Shown: positions 1-9,335, numbered from the stretch's first letter. The stretch: DNA of 27,099 bases from G963674505 sp964575975 (GCA_964575975.1 CAZNTU010000064.1:1-27099), one strand, 5' to 3'. Numbers and translations: made by a program. The notes: generated by a model from the sequence alone, not told the origin.

Positions 1-1
1 A

Positions 2-2245
2 AAACTTCCGAACCATAGGCTATTCGCCCTGGAACCTTACAAAACCGGTTTTTCCCTGGACCGACTGGCTCCCGGAGTCGACAATGTTCGCTACGACGTC
101 CGGATCAGTCCCGAGCTGATAAAGTCCTCCGCGTCGATGATCAGGCGTCTCGTGGCCGGCCATGCGGAAGCCGAGGACGTAATGGATCTCGACCCCAATT
201 CGAAATGGACCGATTTTCAGGAGACGTTCGAATACCATTACCGCGCCGTCTTGTTGAAAGTACTCGATCAAGCCAAGATGCGACGGCAGACCCAAATCGA
301 CTACCTGGCCCAAACCGCATTGACCAAGCAGTTCATAGGGGAAATCCGAAGGCAGTTCGATCATGTGATCGATTGTTACATAAACGCCATAAGAACTCTG
401 GAACTTTCTTCTTCAAGGGATATCGGTTCCGTGATCAGGCTGAGGGACAGGCTTTCCAGCCTGAGGTCGCAACGAGCCGCCATCGTGCGAAACTCCGGCA
501 TAGAACTGTTTCAATACCTGACCTCCGCTCGGGAAAAGGAGGTCAGGCAGGTGAGGGAAATCAATTTCGGAACGGAAAGGGTCGCCTACGAAGATATTTT
601 CGCAAATCCCCTCTTGCACGTGGAAGACGCCCACGACGATTTTTTCATGATGGACGAGTACGGCATTCTTTTAGGAAGACGTTTCGACGACCCTGACAGA
701 TACGCCACCTTGATCGATCTTCTTTGGTATCTTTTCTCCCGGCTGTTTTCCGACTCGCCGGAGAAAACCGCGTCTGACAAGGACAAGGTTGCCCCGACGG
801 AAAAAGCGGATATCGATAAATATCTCAAGCAAGTCCGAAATATCGATCTTTTGTTGAATTTTTTCGATACCGCCGAAAAATACGAGGTCCTGAAAAAGAA
901 AAAGAAGGGCGCGGAAATCCTTCGGGAATACAAGAATACGATCAAACTCCAAAAAACCGTTTTCAAGTTTTTCTATTGGCATTTCAAACGAGCCGGCCTT
1001 TTAAAGAGAATCGTCGCATCCAACCAGATGAGCGAAATCGCAAAAATGTACTGCCCGCCCCTCATTCCCCAGCAGGTCGTTCTTTACCTTACGAGCCGCC
1101 GCAAACGCAGAAGCGTCGTTCGGCAGCTCAAGCGTTCGGGAAGGTTTTTCGGAAAAAAGTATCCTCTGCAACCCTTGAGACGACTGGCCCGACAAATCGA
1201 AAAGATTTCGGCCAGAAATCGCAAAACGATTTTTCTGCGTTTCCTCGCGGGATTCGTCCGTTACCATAGGGACCTCGAAAACTTCAAAACGCTGAAAGAG
1301 GCCATGGACTATGTAAACATTATTTCGGACGAAAAAACCCTCAACCTTTCCAAGACCAACAACACGCTTTTCGAATTTCTTCTTCCTCAGGAATCCGTGT
1401 TCCAGGAAAGGCCGGTCATAAACCATGCCATTATCAAGGCGGACGTTCGCGGTTCGACGAAAATCACGAAGCAAATGGTCGAACGAGGACTCAATCCGGC
1501 CTCGTATTTCAGTCTGAACTTTTTCGACCCTATCACCGAGATTCTGTCGGAGTACGGAGCCTCCAAAGTATTTATCGAGGGCGACGCCGTGATTCTGTCG
1601 ATAACCGAGCACGAAGAAACACCGAAAGGGTGGTACGCCGTGGCGAGGGCCTGCGGCTTGGCATCAAACATGCTCGCCATTGTCAACCGTTGCAACTTGA
1701 ACTGCGGGAAAAACAATCTCCCCAAACTGGAACTCGGCATTGGAATAACCTTCAACAACAATCCCCCCACCTTCCTTTTCGACGAAAACAACAAAATCAT
1801 GATATCGCCCGCGATCAATCAGGCGGATCGGCTTTCCAGCTGCGCGAAATCGCTCAGGAGAAAAATGGGTTCCCGGAAGCCTTTCAATCTGTACGTTTTC
1901 CAGACGCAACGGGACAGGAGCTTGTTGTCCGAGGGCGAAGAGGTCTATTTGAGGTTCAACGTGAACGGCATCGAGTTGAGCCTGGAAGCTTTCAACAAAC
2001 TCAACCGTGAAATCGAAATGAGAAAAATCGAGGCGGTTTTTCCGGACGTGGCAAAAGAGAAGATCATTCTTTATCTCGGCAAGTTTCCCATGGCAAACGG
2101 GAAATTCAAGAAACTTGTCGTTCGAGAGGCCCCGATCCTGGAAATCCCGACCGGAGATTGCGGCGGACTCAATAAAACCTCGAAGAAGTACTACGAAGTC
2201 GTTTCGACCCCCCGGGTGGTAGAATACGTGGAAAAGTTGATCTGA
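2..2245 (+). CDS. Class III adenylate/guanylate cyclase-domain protein, 5' end outside window
   Basis: The frame is open from base 2 to the TGA at 2243-2245, so the gene begins before the window; the first internal ATG, at 137, is unlikely to be the true start. The last third is a class III nucleotide cyclase catalytic domain. The first metal aspartate is in KADVRGST (about 1437-1460), the Lys and second metal Asp are in KVFIEGD (about 1567-1590), and the Asn-x3-Arg transition-state pair is in INQADR (about 1812-1830). By family knowledge this set is compatible with making cyclic nucleotide, and the Lys suits ATP. The preceding 450 or so residues are charged and mainly helical and match no domain I recognise; they may be regulatory. 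No membrane segment is visible in the part present. The gene converges on the unknown gene at 2292-2744. Confidence 0.8.
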   Translation, partial: KLPNHRLFALEPYKTGFSLDRLAPGVDNVRYDVRISPELIKSSASMIRRLVAGHAEAEDVMDLDPNSKWTDFQETFEYHYRAVLLKVLDQAKMRRQTQIDYLAQTALTKQFIGEIRRQFDHVIDCYINAIRTLELSSSRDIGSVIRLRDRLSSLRSQRAAIVRNSGIELFQYLTSAREKEVRQVREINFGTERVAYEDIFANPLLHVEDAHDDFFMMDEYGILLGRRFDDPDRYATLIDLLWYLFSRLFSDSPEKTASDKDKVAPTEKADIDKYLKQVRNIDLLLNFFDTAEKYEVLKKKKKGAEILREYKNTIKLQKTVFKFFYWHFKRAGLLKRIVASNQMSEIAKMYCPPLIPQQVVLYLTSRRKRRSVVRQLKRSGRFFGKKYPLQPLRRLARQIEKISARNRKTIFLRFLAGFVRYHRDLENFKTLKEAMDYVNIISDEKTLNLSKTNNTLFEFLLPQESVFQERPVINHAIIKADVRGSTKITKQMVERGLNPASYFSLNFFDPITEILSEYGASKVFIEGDAVILSITEHEETPKGWYAVARACGLASNMLAIVNRCNLNCGKNNLPKLELGIGITFNNNPPTFLFDENNKIMISPAINQADRLSSCAKSLRRKMGSRKPFNLYVFQTQRDRSLLSEGEEVYLRFNVNGIELSLEAFNKLNREIEMRKIEAVFPDVAKEKIILYLGKFPMANGKFKKLVVREAPILEIPTGDCGGLNKTSKKYYEVVSTPRVVEYVEKLI

Positions 2246-2291
2246 AAGGGCGCGACCCGAAACACATCCTTTCTTGCCGCGCCCCGAAGGG

Positions 2292-2744
2292 TCAGTCGAG
2301 GCATACTCTTTTAAAAAATTCAGCCAGCTCTGGCGCACCGTCTTTCAATTTTTCCATTCTTTCCTCCGAAAAAATGTTTTCCAGCGTCGGCAGATCCATC
2401 TTGATTCCGGATTCGCGCCGGACCGTTTCCATGGTCACGGAAATGGAATATATCGTGGCGCACCGGATGAACATCTTTTTCGAAAGCTCCCGCCCCTTTT
2501 CTTCTTTCGAGCCGTTTCCCTTGCAAATCTCGTAGACGCAAGCCGCCAGGATCGGGTTGGAAGCGTCGCCGGCCTTCGAACAGGTTTTCTGGAAGTTGGC
2601 GTCCAAAAATTCGTCCGCCATTTTTTGAAGTTCCTTAAGCCAGTGGAAAGGCAGGTTCTGTGGAAGAACTGCCTTCGGCCCCAGCGACAATACCTCGTTC
2701 GCGAAATGCGACAATGTTTTTTCCGAATTTTTCAAGTCGTCCAT
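2292..2744 (-). CDS. Hypothetical helical protein, partner of the CULT gene
   Basis: An ORF of about 150 residues that I cannot assign to a family. It is predicted to be mostly helical, has two or three scattered cysteines and shows no signal peptide or membrane segment, so it is probably cytoplasmic. An ATG six bases upstream (2750) is in frame, but AGGA lies about seven bases before the ATG at 2744, which makes 2744 the better start. It starts 23 bp after the stop of the CULT-domain gene on the same strand, so the two are probably co-transcribed and may work together. It converges on the cyclase gene with 46 bp between. Codon use resembles its neighbours, which supports a real gene. Confidence 0.65.
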   Translation of the reverse strand: MDDLKNSEKTLSHFANEVLSLGPKAVLPQNLPFHWLKELQKMADEFLDANFQKTCSKAGDASNPILAACVYEICKGNGSKEEKGRELSKKMFIRCATIYSISVTMETVRRESGIKMDLPTLENIFSEERMEKLKDGAPELAEFFKRVCLD

Positions 2745-2767
2745 TTTCATTTCCTATGTTGTTTGGA

Positions 2768-3238
2768 TTATTCGGGATAAACGAGCCGGTCGACAATCAA
2801 GCCGACGAAACTGTCCTTGCCGGGAGCGACGTAAAGCCAACCCAGGTGCAGCAGGCACTTTCCGCAAACGGCTATCCTCCAGGCGTATCCCGAGAACCAC
2901 GTGAACTCCTCGGTAAGCCCTCCCGCGAACTTGCATCCCCCGGCGGAACGGAAACAACCGATTTCGAAGACAATGCCGTGGGGATTGGCGAACGCGTGCT
3001 TGTGCGCGCCGCCCATGGAAATCTCGTCCCCCTCCCTCGCGATTGCGTAAAGGCATTGTCCGCAACGAATATGTTTGTCGTCCTCCCCGGCCCGTTCTTC
3101 GGTTTTTTCCTCCAGAATCAACCCCGCGTCCGAGCCTCCGTCCTTTTCGGACGGATGCCTCAGCGCTACGAGGTTTCTTTGGTCCGACAGAACCGGGGAA
3201 CCGGAACTTAAGAAATCAAAGATCGTTTTTTCGTTCAT
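2768..3238 (-). CDS. CULT-domain (cereblon-like) protein
   Basis: A 156-residue protein whose C-terminal half resembles the thalidomide-binding CULT domain of cereblon. From the Met at 3238 it has a CxxC at C59/C62 and another at C125/C128, the four zinc ligands of this fold. It also has the three aromatic-cage tryptophans W114, W120 and W134 in the spacing TWFSGYAW...GW, very close to the human segment around W380, W386 and W400. Bacterial single-domain CULT proteins are known, for example in Magnetospirillum; their natural ligand and role are unclear. The first 50 or so residues are polar and look unstructured. No signal peptide is seen. An in-frame ATG at 3304 would add 22 residues, but those use ATA codons that are rare in neighbouring genes and neither start has a strong ribosome site. 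It is probably in an operon with the gene at 2292-2744. Confidence 0.8.
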   Translation of the reverse strand: MNEKTIFDFLSSGSPVLSDQRNLVALRHPSEKDGGSDAGLILEEKTEERAGEDDKHIRCGQCLYAIAREGDEISMGGAHKHAFANPHGIVFEIGCFRSAGGCKFAGGLTEEFTWFSGYAWRIAVCGKCLLHLGWLYVAPGKDSFVGLIVDRLVYPE

Positions 3239-3593
3239 ATTGCCATTGAATCCATTTATTGGAGCGGAATTTTCCGGTCGTTCCGCCGTTATACTCGGTA
3301 TCATTCTTTCGAATTCGTTCTTTTTGGATCATTTTTATACCACGTTCTTGTGCTAAATTCATACTTTTTTACATATATCGGATATTGGAGTTCGGAGAGT
3401 ATAGGTCAATCTGTTTATATTTTGTTCGCGGAGTAACTATTCGCGTTTTCCCTGTTTTTCCTGGGGCGGCATTACAGACAGGCGCGGACCATACCGGCGG
3501 GAATGGTCACGTGGATGGGCTCTGGGGCGGTGGTCGGCTCGAGCCAACTGCATGCCCGAGATTTGTTTCTATGGAAAAATCCTCGAAGCCGTC
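3239..3593. other. Intergenic region upstream of the CULT gene
   Basis: This is a locally AT-rich stretch (about 3300-3450) then GC-rich up to the stop of the BrxC-like gene. No convincing gene is seen on either strand. It holds a candidate minus-strand promoter for the CULT gene (listed separately) and possibly the 5' end of that gene if the ATG at 3304 is used. No hairpin with a T-run was found after the BrxC-like stop codon. Confidence 0.5.
3334..3342 (-). promoter_or_regulatory. Candidate extended -10 promoter for the CULT gene
   Basis: On the minus strand the sequence reads TGGTATAAA, an extended -10 element (TGn plus TATAAA) in an AT-rich stretch 30 to 100 bases upstream of the possible starts. 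No good -35 hexamer sits at 17 bp, which is acceptable for extended -10 promoters. Pattern evidence only. Confidence 0.3.
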
Positions 3594-4778
3594 TCAAGGT
3601 GCGTCTCGTTCCTCCCCGATCAAAAAGGCCGACTCTTCGCAATGCTCGGCGGCGTCGCGGGCGATCTTTTCAAGATCGGGAAGAAACCTTTCCGACCGGG
3701 TCTTCTTTAACAAAACCCGCAGGGGGCGAAGGGATTCGTTGCTGATTCGCGGAGAGGCCTTTTTTCGCCTCAACAAATCTTGCAAAGACTTCAGTCTTTC
3801 TTCGATGTCCGAAACGACCCTCTCTCTGATTTCCCCCACCATCCGGTCGTTAATCCTTTCCAATCGCGCGATCAAGGGATGGATCTCCCCGAAAAAGGCC
3901 GACGGCTTCGAACTCGAGGAAACCAGGACCATACGGTCGTACAATTGTTTCGCCTCCGAATCGTTTTCCAGAACCGGAAGGTTGGGCTTGAAATATGCGA
4001 GCGATTCGATCAGTTTTTTCCAGATTTCGAAGTTTTCCCGGAATTTTATCAATTCGGAAAAGGAAGCTTCGAATTCAACAAGTCCGTCTTTGTTCTCGTT
4101 GAAGAACCGAACGAAATCCTTGTGCTCCGATATCGAAAGCAGGCAGTGAACAATCCGTCTGCCGTTGTAGACGCTACCCTCCCCCGGAAAGCGCACCCCC
4201 CTTGTTTCGTCCAGAATCCGGCACGATATGTCCCGCCTGTTTTTCAACTCCCTTTTCAGGCCCTCGACCAGAGGCCCTTCCAAAAGGTCGAATTCGCGGT
4301 CGAACAAAAGCCGGCCTTGTTCCGCCGCTCTTTCCAGATCTTCTTTTCCTGTCTCCTTGTTCGCATACAGCGTCAACCGGTCCCGGAAATCCTGCCCTGC
4401 CAGAAGTCTCGAAGCTGCAGCCCCTTGCGGATTTTTTTCGTCCAAGCGCAAAACTACAGCCCCGTCGGCAAAAAGCTCGGCGGTCGCGGCGATTATTTCG
4501 CGTTCGGAAAAACGAAAGGGGACCTCCGAAAAAATGGAAACGAGATTTCCGAATCTTACAGGCCTGGCCACCGAAGAGTTCTCCTTCAGAAAGGATTCGA
4601 TTTCCTTTGCTCCCTTGCGCCGCACATTCATGAAATCGAAAGTTCGCTGAGCGTCGGAGTCTTTCTTGGAATTCAATATGAAACGAACTTCGGACTCGAT
4701 CTCCTTGGAACCCCCTCCCGGCTTTTTAGCCTTCCGGGGCGGAATTTGATCGAAAAACATGTCCGGCTCTTTTTTCAT
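3594..4778 (-). CDS. BrxC/PglY C-terminal-like protein, lacking the P-loop ATPase part
   Basis: A 394-residue protein resembling the C-terminal third of BREX P-loop protein BrxC (normally about 1,100-1,200 residues). Recognised elements in order: the RRKGAKEIESFL segment and the winged-helix-like FGNLVSIFSEVPFRFSEREI (about residues 53-95), the helix ending in GRLLF (about 155), the GRRIVHCLL...KDFVRFFNE region (about 205-230), and a helical bundle to the end. There is no Walker A or B motif, so the ATPase half is absent. The ATG at 4778 lies 20 bp after the amidase stop, with AGGAGG about 15 bp upstream, so it is probably translated as the last gene of the mutS-amiC group. No other BREX gene is in the window. 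It could be a decayed fragment or a repurposed stand-alone tail. The family match is from memory of the pattern and is moderate. Confidence 0.5.
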   Translation of the reverse strand: MKKEPDMFFDQIPPRKAKKPGGGSKEIESEVRFILNSKKDSDAQRTFDFMNVRRKGAKEIESFLKENSSVARPVRFGNLVSIFSEVPFRFSEREIIAATAELFADGAVVLRLDEKNPQGAAASRLLAGQDFRDRLTLYANKETGKEDLERAAEQGRLLFDREFDLLEGPLVEGLKRELKNRRDISCRILDETRGVRFPGEGSVYNGRRIVHCLLSISEHKDFVRFFNENKDGLVEFEASFSELIKFRENFEIWKKLIESLAYFKPNLPVLENDSEAKQLYDRMVLVSSSSKPSAFFGEIHPLIARLERINDRMVGEIRERVVSDIEERLKSLQDLLRRKKASPRISNESLRPLRVLLKKTRSERFLPDLEKIARDAAEHCEESAFLIGEERDAP

Positions 4779-4800
4779 GACGGCGTTAACGCGCCTCCTC

Positions 4801-6606
4801 TCACGGCGAACTGGTCAGGAGCGCGGTGGGGGCGGTGGCTTTAATGTAGTCCCGGATTCCGTTCACGATGGCCCGGCAGACATGGTCCTGGTATGCGGGA
4901 TCGATCAGGCGCTTGCATTCCACGGGATTGCTTATGAACCCGGTCTCCACCAGGACTGCCGGCATTTGCGCTCCCAGAAGAACGTAGAAGGGCGCCTGTT
5001 TCACGCCTTTGTTCTGCACCGGTTTGTAAAAAGCGTGGATTTGGCCGTAAAGACTGCGCTGAACAAACGACGCCAGCTTCGTGGATTCCTGGATTTTCGC
5101 GTTTTTCATAAGGTCGTTCAAGATCGCCTGCAAGTCGCTGATGTTTTTCCTGGAGGTGGCGTTTTCCATCGCGGCCACGCGGATAGCTTCTTCGTCGGTG
5201 GCCAGGTTCAAATAGTAAGTCTCTATGCCGTGAGCCCTGCTGTCCTTGCTGGCGTTGGTATGAATGGAAACGAAAAGGTCGGCGTTCCGGGTATTGGCGA
5301 TGGCGGTACGCTCCTCCAAGGTCAGGTAGCGGTCGCTGTCTCTTGTCAGAAAAACCTCGCACCCCAGTTCCTTTTCGATCATCCTTTTCAGTTTCCTGGC
5401 GATATCCAGCACCACGTACTTTTCATGCACCCCCTTGATATAGCCCGGAGCGCCGAAATCCTTGCCCCCGTGGCCCGGGTCCAGCACGATCCTTTTCACT
5501 CCAAGAGCCAGTTGACGAGCCAAATCTCCGGGGCCCACCTTTTCGTTGCCGGGTATCGGCGTCGTGACCTTGTCGGGCGACGAACCGACCAGTTGTTGCT
5601 TCTCTCCCCAAACATCGATGACGATCCGGTAAGGATTTTTCAGAGGAAAAATCTTGTAGGTCGAAAACGTCTTGAGGTCTATTACGACCCGGACCGTGTC
5701 GGGCTGGTATTGCCCCGCCCTGGCGTCCTTCAGAAGGTTGTCGTTTATGGGGACGACCGTTTTCATATTGCTTCCGAGACGGGCGTCGGCGACATCGACG
5801 CAAAGGCGCCTCGGCGTATGCAGTTGGGGGTCGGGTTTCAAAAGGTTGTCCCTGAACTCCGCCTCGCCTTCCGCGTCGATGACCACGCGGGTGTAATTGG
5901 GGTTGGACCAGTACCTGAGACCCGTAACGACGTTTTTAGGAGCCGCGATGCCGTCCGAAGACCTCGGCGATGCGCGTTCCGGGTTGGCAGGGGGTCTTGC
6001 GGAGGATTTCCGGACTTGATCCTCTCTCGACTCTTCCGCCTTCGCAACGGTGGACGGCAATTGCCGGGTTTGTTGTTTCATGCTTCTTTTGTATTCGTAT
6101 GGCTTTTCGGCCCCCTCGTCCTTTTTTTCCGATTCTTTGGCTTCGTTTGCCGACGCCCGAACATCTCCTGCGGACGCCTCGATCTTCTTCTCTGGCGGCT
6201 CGACCGCTTTTTCGGGCGCCAGTTTTTTCAACGCGACCAAGGCCTTGTCTCTATATTCGCTGTGAGGATAACGCTTTACGAGCCTTTCGAATATATCGAC
6301 GGCTTGCTTCTTGTCGGCACTTTTTCCGGAACGACGGAAAAGCTCGGAGTAAAGTTCTCCCGACATATACAGTCCCGCCGCAGCCCACGAACTTCCAGGA
6401 TCGACTTTATAGGCCTCCTGGTATTTCTCGATGCAAGAAAGCCATTGGTCTCTGTATTTTTGAAGGCCGGTGTTTTTCTTGAGCTGCATATAGCAATGTT
6501 CGGCAATATAATATTTCTGTTTCGAACTGGACGCCTCGGAAATCGAGGGGCAGCCCGCCGCCAATATTGCTAAAACGACCGGAAACAATACTGCGGAAAT
6601 CCCCAT
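4801..6606 (-). CDS. amiC: N-acetylmuramoyl-L-alanine amidase with AMIN domain (AmiC type), lipoprotein
   Basis: Cleaves the amide between N-acetylmuramic acid and the peptide stem, a step in daughter-cell separation. From the Met at 6606 it has a lipoprotein signal ending in LAAGC (Cys 19), a short TPR-like region (about 30-130), a charged Lys/Glu linker, an AMIN domain (about 226-333) that targets peptidoglycan, and an Amidase_3 catalytic domain (about 371-593). Zinc ligands are visible: His379 in DPGHGG, Glu395 in GVHEKY and His449 in SIHTNA, with catalytic Glu554 in LVETGFISN. An in-frame Met at 6672 would put 22 residues before the signal peptide, so 6606 is preferred. It lies 75 bp after mutS and 22 bp before the BrxC-like gene on the same strand. 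All catalytic residues are present. Confidence 0.93.
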   Translation of the reverse strand: MGISAVLFPVVLAILAAGCPSISEASSSKQKYYIAEHCYMQLKKNTGLQKYRDQWLSCIEKYQEAYKVDPGSSWAAAGLYMSGELYSELFRRSGKSADKKQAVDIFERLVKRYPHSEYRDKALVALKKLAPEKAVEPPEKKIEASAGDVRASANEAKESEKKDEGAEKPYEYKRSMKQQTRQLPSTVAKAEESREDQVRKSSARPPANPERASPRSSDGIAAPKNVVTGLRYWSNPNYTRVVIDAEGEAEFRDNLLKPDPQLHTPRRLCVDVADARLGSNMKTVVPINDNLLKDARAGQYQPDTVRVVIDLKTFSTYKIFPLKNPYRIVIDVWGEKQQLVGSSPDKVTTPIPGNEKVGPGDLARQLALGVKRIVLDPGHGGKDFGAPGYIKGVHEKYVVLDIARKLKRMIEKELGCEVFLTRDSDRYLTLEERTAIANTRNADLFVSIHTNASKDSRAHGIETYYLNLATDEEAIRVAAMENATSRKNISDLQAILNDLMKNAKIQESTKLASFVQRSLYGQIHAFYKPVQNKGVKQAPFYVLLGAQMPAVLVETGFISNPVECKRLIDPAYQDHVCRAIVNGIRDYIKATAPTALLTSSP

Positions 6607-6681
6607 CTTTTTATCTCGTATTTTACCCTTAAGGTAAAAGCTCGATTCCAATAGCATTAAGCACCGGCACATACTGCAACG

Positions 6682-9306
6682 TTAATAAAGGTTAAAGTCT
6701 TTCAGCTTTTGTTTGAATTCGCACAACAGGTTCAACGCGTCTACGGGGGTCAGACGGTCAATGTCCGTCCCTTGGATTTTTCGGGCGACATCATGCTCGG
6801 GCGGCTGGAAGAGTTCGAGCTGGACAGGGCCTTTCAGCTCTTTTTGTTTCTCGCGCACGGCCATGCCTTTCAAGCTGTTTTCCCCTTCCTCCACTCTCTT
6901 CAAAACCACTTTGGCCCGTTTGATCACCTTGTCGGGTATGCCGGCCAAGCGAGCCACTTGGATGCCGTAACTCCGATTCGCACCCCCCTCGACGAGTTTT
7001 CTTAAAAAAACGATCTCGTCGTTCCACTCTTTAACGGCGATATTGTAGTTTTTGACTCTTCGCTTTGTCAATGCGAGATCCGTCAGTTCATGATAATGGG
7101 TGGCGAAAAGGGTCTTGACGCCGACTTTTTTCAAGTCGTGAAGGTATTCCGCCACAGCCCAGGCGATGCTCAACCCGTCGAACGTGCTTGTCCCCCGCCC
7201 TATTTCGTCCAATATTACCAAGCTGTCGGGGGTGGCGTTGTTCAGAATATTCGCCGTCTCCTGCATCTCCACCATGAAGGTGCTTTGCCCCTGCGAAAGG
7301 TTGTCCAAGGCGCCCACCCTGGTGAAAACGCGATCCGTTATGCATATGTCGGCACTTTCGGCCGGCACGAAGCATCCCATCTGAGCCATTATCGCGTGAA
7401 GCGCCGTCTGGCGCAACACGGTCGATTTGCCCGCCATGTTCGGGCCGGTAATAACGACGATCTGGTTTTCCTCGTTGTCCATGAATATGGAATTGGGAAC
7501 GAACCTTTCCCCGGCCACCAGCTTCTCGATCACCGGGTGCCTTCCCTCCACGATCCGAATCACTCCTTGGGTATTGATTCCGGGACGACGGTAGCCGTTC
7601 CGGACCGCCGTTTCCGCGAAGTTCGTCAGGCAGTCCAGCCGTGCGAGATAGGCGGCCATTTCCTGGATTGTTCCGTTCTGCTCGACCACCCTCCCGCGGA
7701 TTTGGTTGAAGATTTCGTATTCCAAAGCGGCGCGCTGTTCCTCGGCCCCAAGCACTTTGTTCTCGAACTCTTTCAATTCGTCCGTGATGTACCGCTCGGC
7801 ATTGACCAAGGTTTGTTTCCTGACATAGTGGTCCGGCACGGAGTCGGAATGCGTCCTGGACACTTCGATATAGTAGCCGAAAACCTTGTTGTACCGGACT
7901 TTCAGGGAATTTATTCCCGTCTTCGCCCTTTCCTCGGCCTCCAGACGAGCCAAGTAGCCCTTGCCGTCCGAGCTGATTCGAATGAGTTCGTCGAGACTCT
8001 CGTCGTATCCCGCCTTGATGATTCCGCCCTCGTTTACTACGGGCGGGGCGTCCTCTCTGACCGACCGTTCGATCAAGTCCCCGATCCCGTACAGGAGGCT
8101 CAAATCCTTGTCCCAACGGAAAAGAGGCGAGCGAAACGCGGCGATTCTTTCGAAAATGGGGGGCAGACTTTTCAAGGAGGTCTTCAACGCTACAAGATCC
8201 CTCGCGTTGCATTGGCCCATGGATATTCTGCTTCCCAGACGTTCGAGATCGTGGACCGATTTCAGACTTTCCCGAACCTCTTTTCGAACGCCGCTCTCAT
8301 CCAGCGCTTCCATGACGGCGTCCTGTCTCTCCAGGATTTTATCCTTTTCGACAAGCGGATACCGAATCCACTGGCGCAAGAGTCTTCCGCCCATGGAGGT
8401 GACCGTGTTGTCCAGGACCGACAGCAGCGTTCCTTGACGGTCCCCCGTTCGGATGTTCCTGATCAGCTCCAAATTGCCGCAACTCAACTCGTCCACCAAA
8501 AGAAACTGGCTCAGAAAGTAGGGTTCGATTTTGGATACGTGGGCGACATCCTGCTTTTGCGTTTCCCTGACATAATGGACGACCGCGCCCGCCGCGCCGA
8601 CTCCGGCTTTCATTCCTTCGCAGCCGAAGCCCTCCAGGGAAATCGTGTTGAATTGTTCCAGCAGCCTTTCCCTGCTCCGCGCATGCTCGAAAACCCTGTC
8701 CGGCACGTACGACACGGCCCCGCCCGCAACGGCTTCCTTTATCCGGACGGACAACCGGTCGCTTTTCATGGATTCCGGCAACAGGACCTCGCTGGGACCG
8801 ATTCGCACAATCTCGTCGATCACTTGCTTCGGGTCCTGCAATTCGCAAACCCTGAACGACCCCGTGGAAATGTCGAGGCAGGCGATGCCCGCCGCGGATT
8901 TCAAACAACAAACGGCCAGTATGTAGTTGTTGATCCTGGAATCCAGAAGCTCGTCCTCGAGCAGCATTCCCGGCGTGACCACGCGCACCACGTCCCGCTT
9001 GACCAGCCCCTTCGCCTTGGACGGGTCCTCGACCTGGTCGCATATGGCGACCTTGTATCCTTGCTCTATCAGCTTGGCAAGATAGCTCTTCGCCGCCCTG
9101 GCGGGAACCCCGCACATGGGAACGGGGTTCTTGTCGTTCTTGTTCCTGGAAGTGAGCGCGATCTCCAGCGCCTTGGACGCCAGTTCGGCATCTTCGTAGA
9201 ACATTTCGTAAAAATCCCCCATCCGGTAGAACAGTATCGCGTCGGGATATTCCTCCTTGATGGACAAATACTGCTCGAGCATGGGAGTTTTCTTTGGTTC
9301 GGACAT
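6682..9306 (-). CDS. mutS: DNA mismatch repair protein MutS
   Basis: Recognises mispaired and looped-out bases and starts mismatch repair with MutL. From the Met at 9306 the protein is 874 residues, normal for MutS1. The mismatch-binding Phe-x-Glu is F32-Y-E34. The connector, lever and clamp domains follow, and the C-terminal ATPase has Walker A GPNMAGKST (about residue 615), the ABC-type DEIGRGTSTFDG and the THYHELTDL segment. The frame stays open to 9510, but that extension is arginine-rich, lies over the LapA-like gene and is not conserved in the family, so it is rejected. No strong ribosome site precedes 9306. It sits 29 bp downstream of the LapA-like gene and upstream of amiC, so it is probably co-transcribed with them. 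Confidence 0.97.
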   Translation of the reverse strand: MSEPKKTPMLEQYLSIKEEYPDAILFYRMGDFYEMFYEDAELASKALEIALTSRNKNDKNPVPMCGVPARAAKSYLAKLIEQGYKVAICDQVEDPSKAKGLVKRDVVRVVTPGMLLEDELLDSRINNYILAVCCLKSAAGIACLDISTGSFRVCELQDPKQVIDEIVRIGPSEVLLPESMKSDRLSVRIKEAVAGGAVSYVPDRVFEHARSRERLLEQFNTISLEGFGCEGMKAGVGAAGAVVHYVRETQKQDVAHVSKIEPYFLSQFLLVDELSCGNLELIRNIRTGDRQGTLLSVLDNTVTSMGGRLLRQWIRYPLVEKDKILERQDAVMEALDESGVRKEVRESLKSVHDLERLGSRISMGQCNARDLVALKTSLKSLPPIFERIAAFRSPLFRWDKDLSLLYGIGDLIERSVREDAPPVVNEGGIIKAGYDESLDELIRISSDGKGYLARLEAEERAKTGINSLKVRYNKVFGYYIEVSRTHSDSVPDHYVRKQTLVNAERYITDELKEFENKVLGAEEQRAALEYEIFNQIRGRVVEQNGTIQEMAAYLARLDCLTNFAETAVRNGYRRPGINTQGVIRIVEGRHPVIEKLVAGERFVPNSIFMDNEENQIVVITGPNMAGKSTVLRQTALHAIMAQMGCFVPAESADICITDRVFTRVGALDNLSQGQSTFMVEMQETANILNNATPDSLVILDEIGRGTSTFDGLSIAWAVAEYLHDLKKVGVKTLFATHYHELTDLALTKRRVKNYNIAVKEWNDEIVFLRKLVEGGANRSYGIQVARLAGIPDKVIKRAKVVLKRVEEGENSLKGMAVREKQKELKGPVQLELFQPPEHDVARKIQGTDIDRLTPVDALNLLCEFKQKLKDFNLY

Positions 9307-9335
9307 AAAACGGGATCTGCGAATCGGTTTTGGTT

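Noticed and set aside
2248..2284. Possible terminator with 7-bp arms GGGCGCG/CGCGCCC between the cyclase and the unknown gene
   Set aside because: The loop is 23 bases and no T-run follows on either strand, so evidence is too weak.
3259..4149. Plus-strand ORF of 296 codons
   Set aside because: Mostly antisense to the BrxC-like gene; the first part covers the AT-rich control region and shows no domain.
4759..6573. Plus-strand ORF of 604 codons
   Set aside because: Opposite the amidase gene, with no family match.
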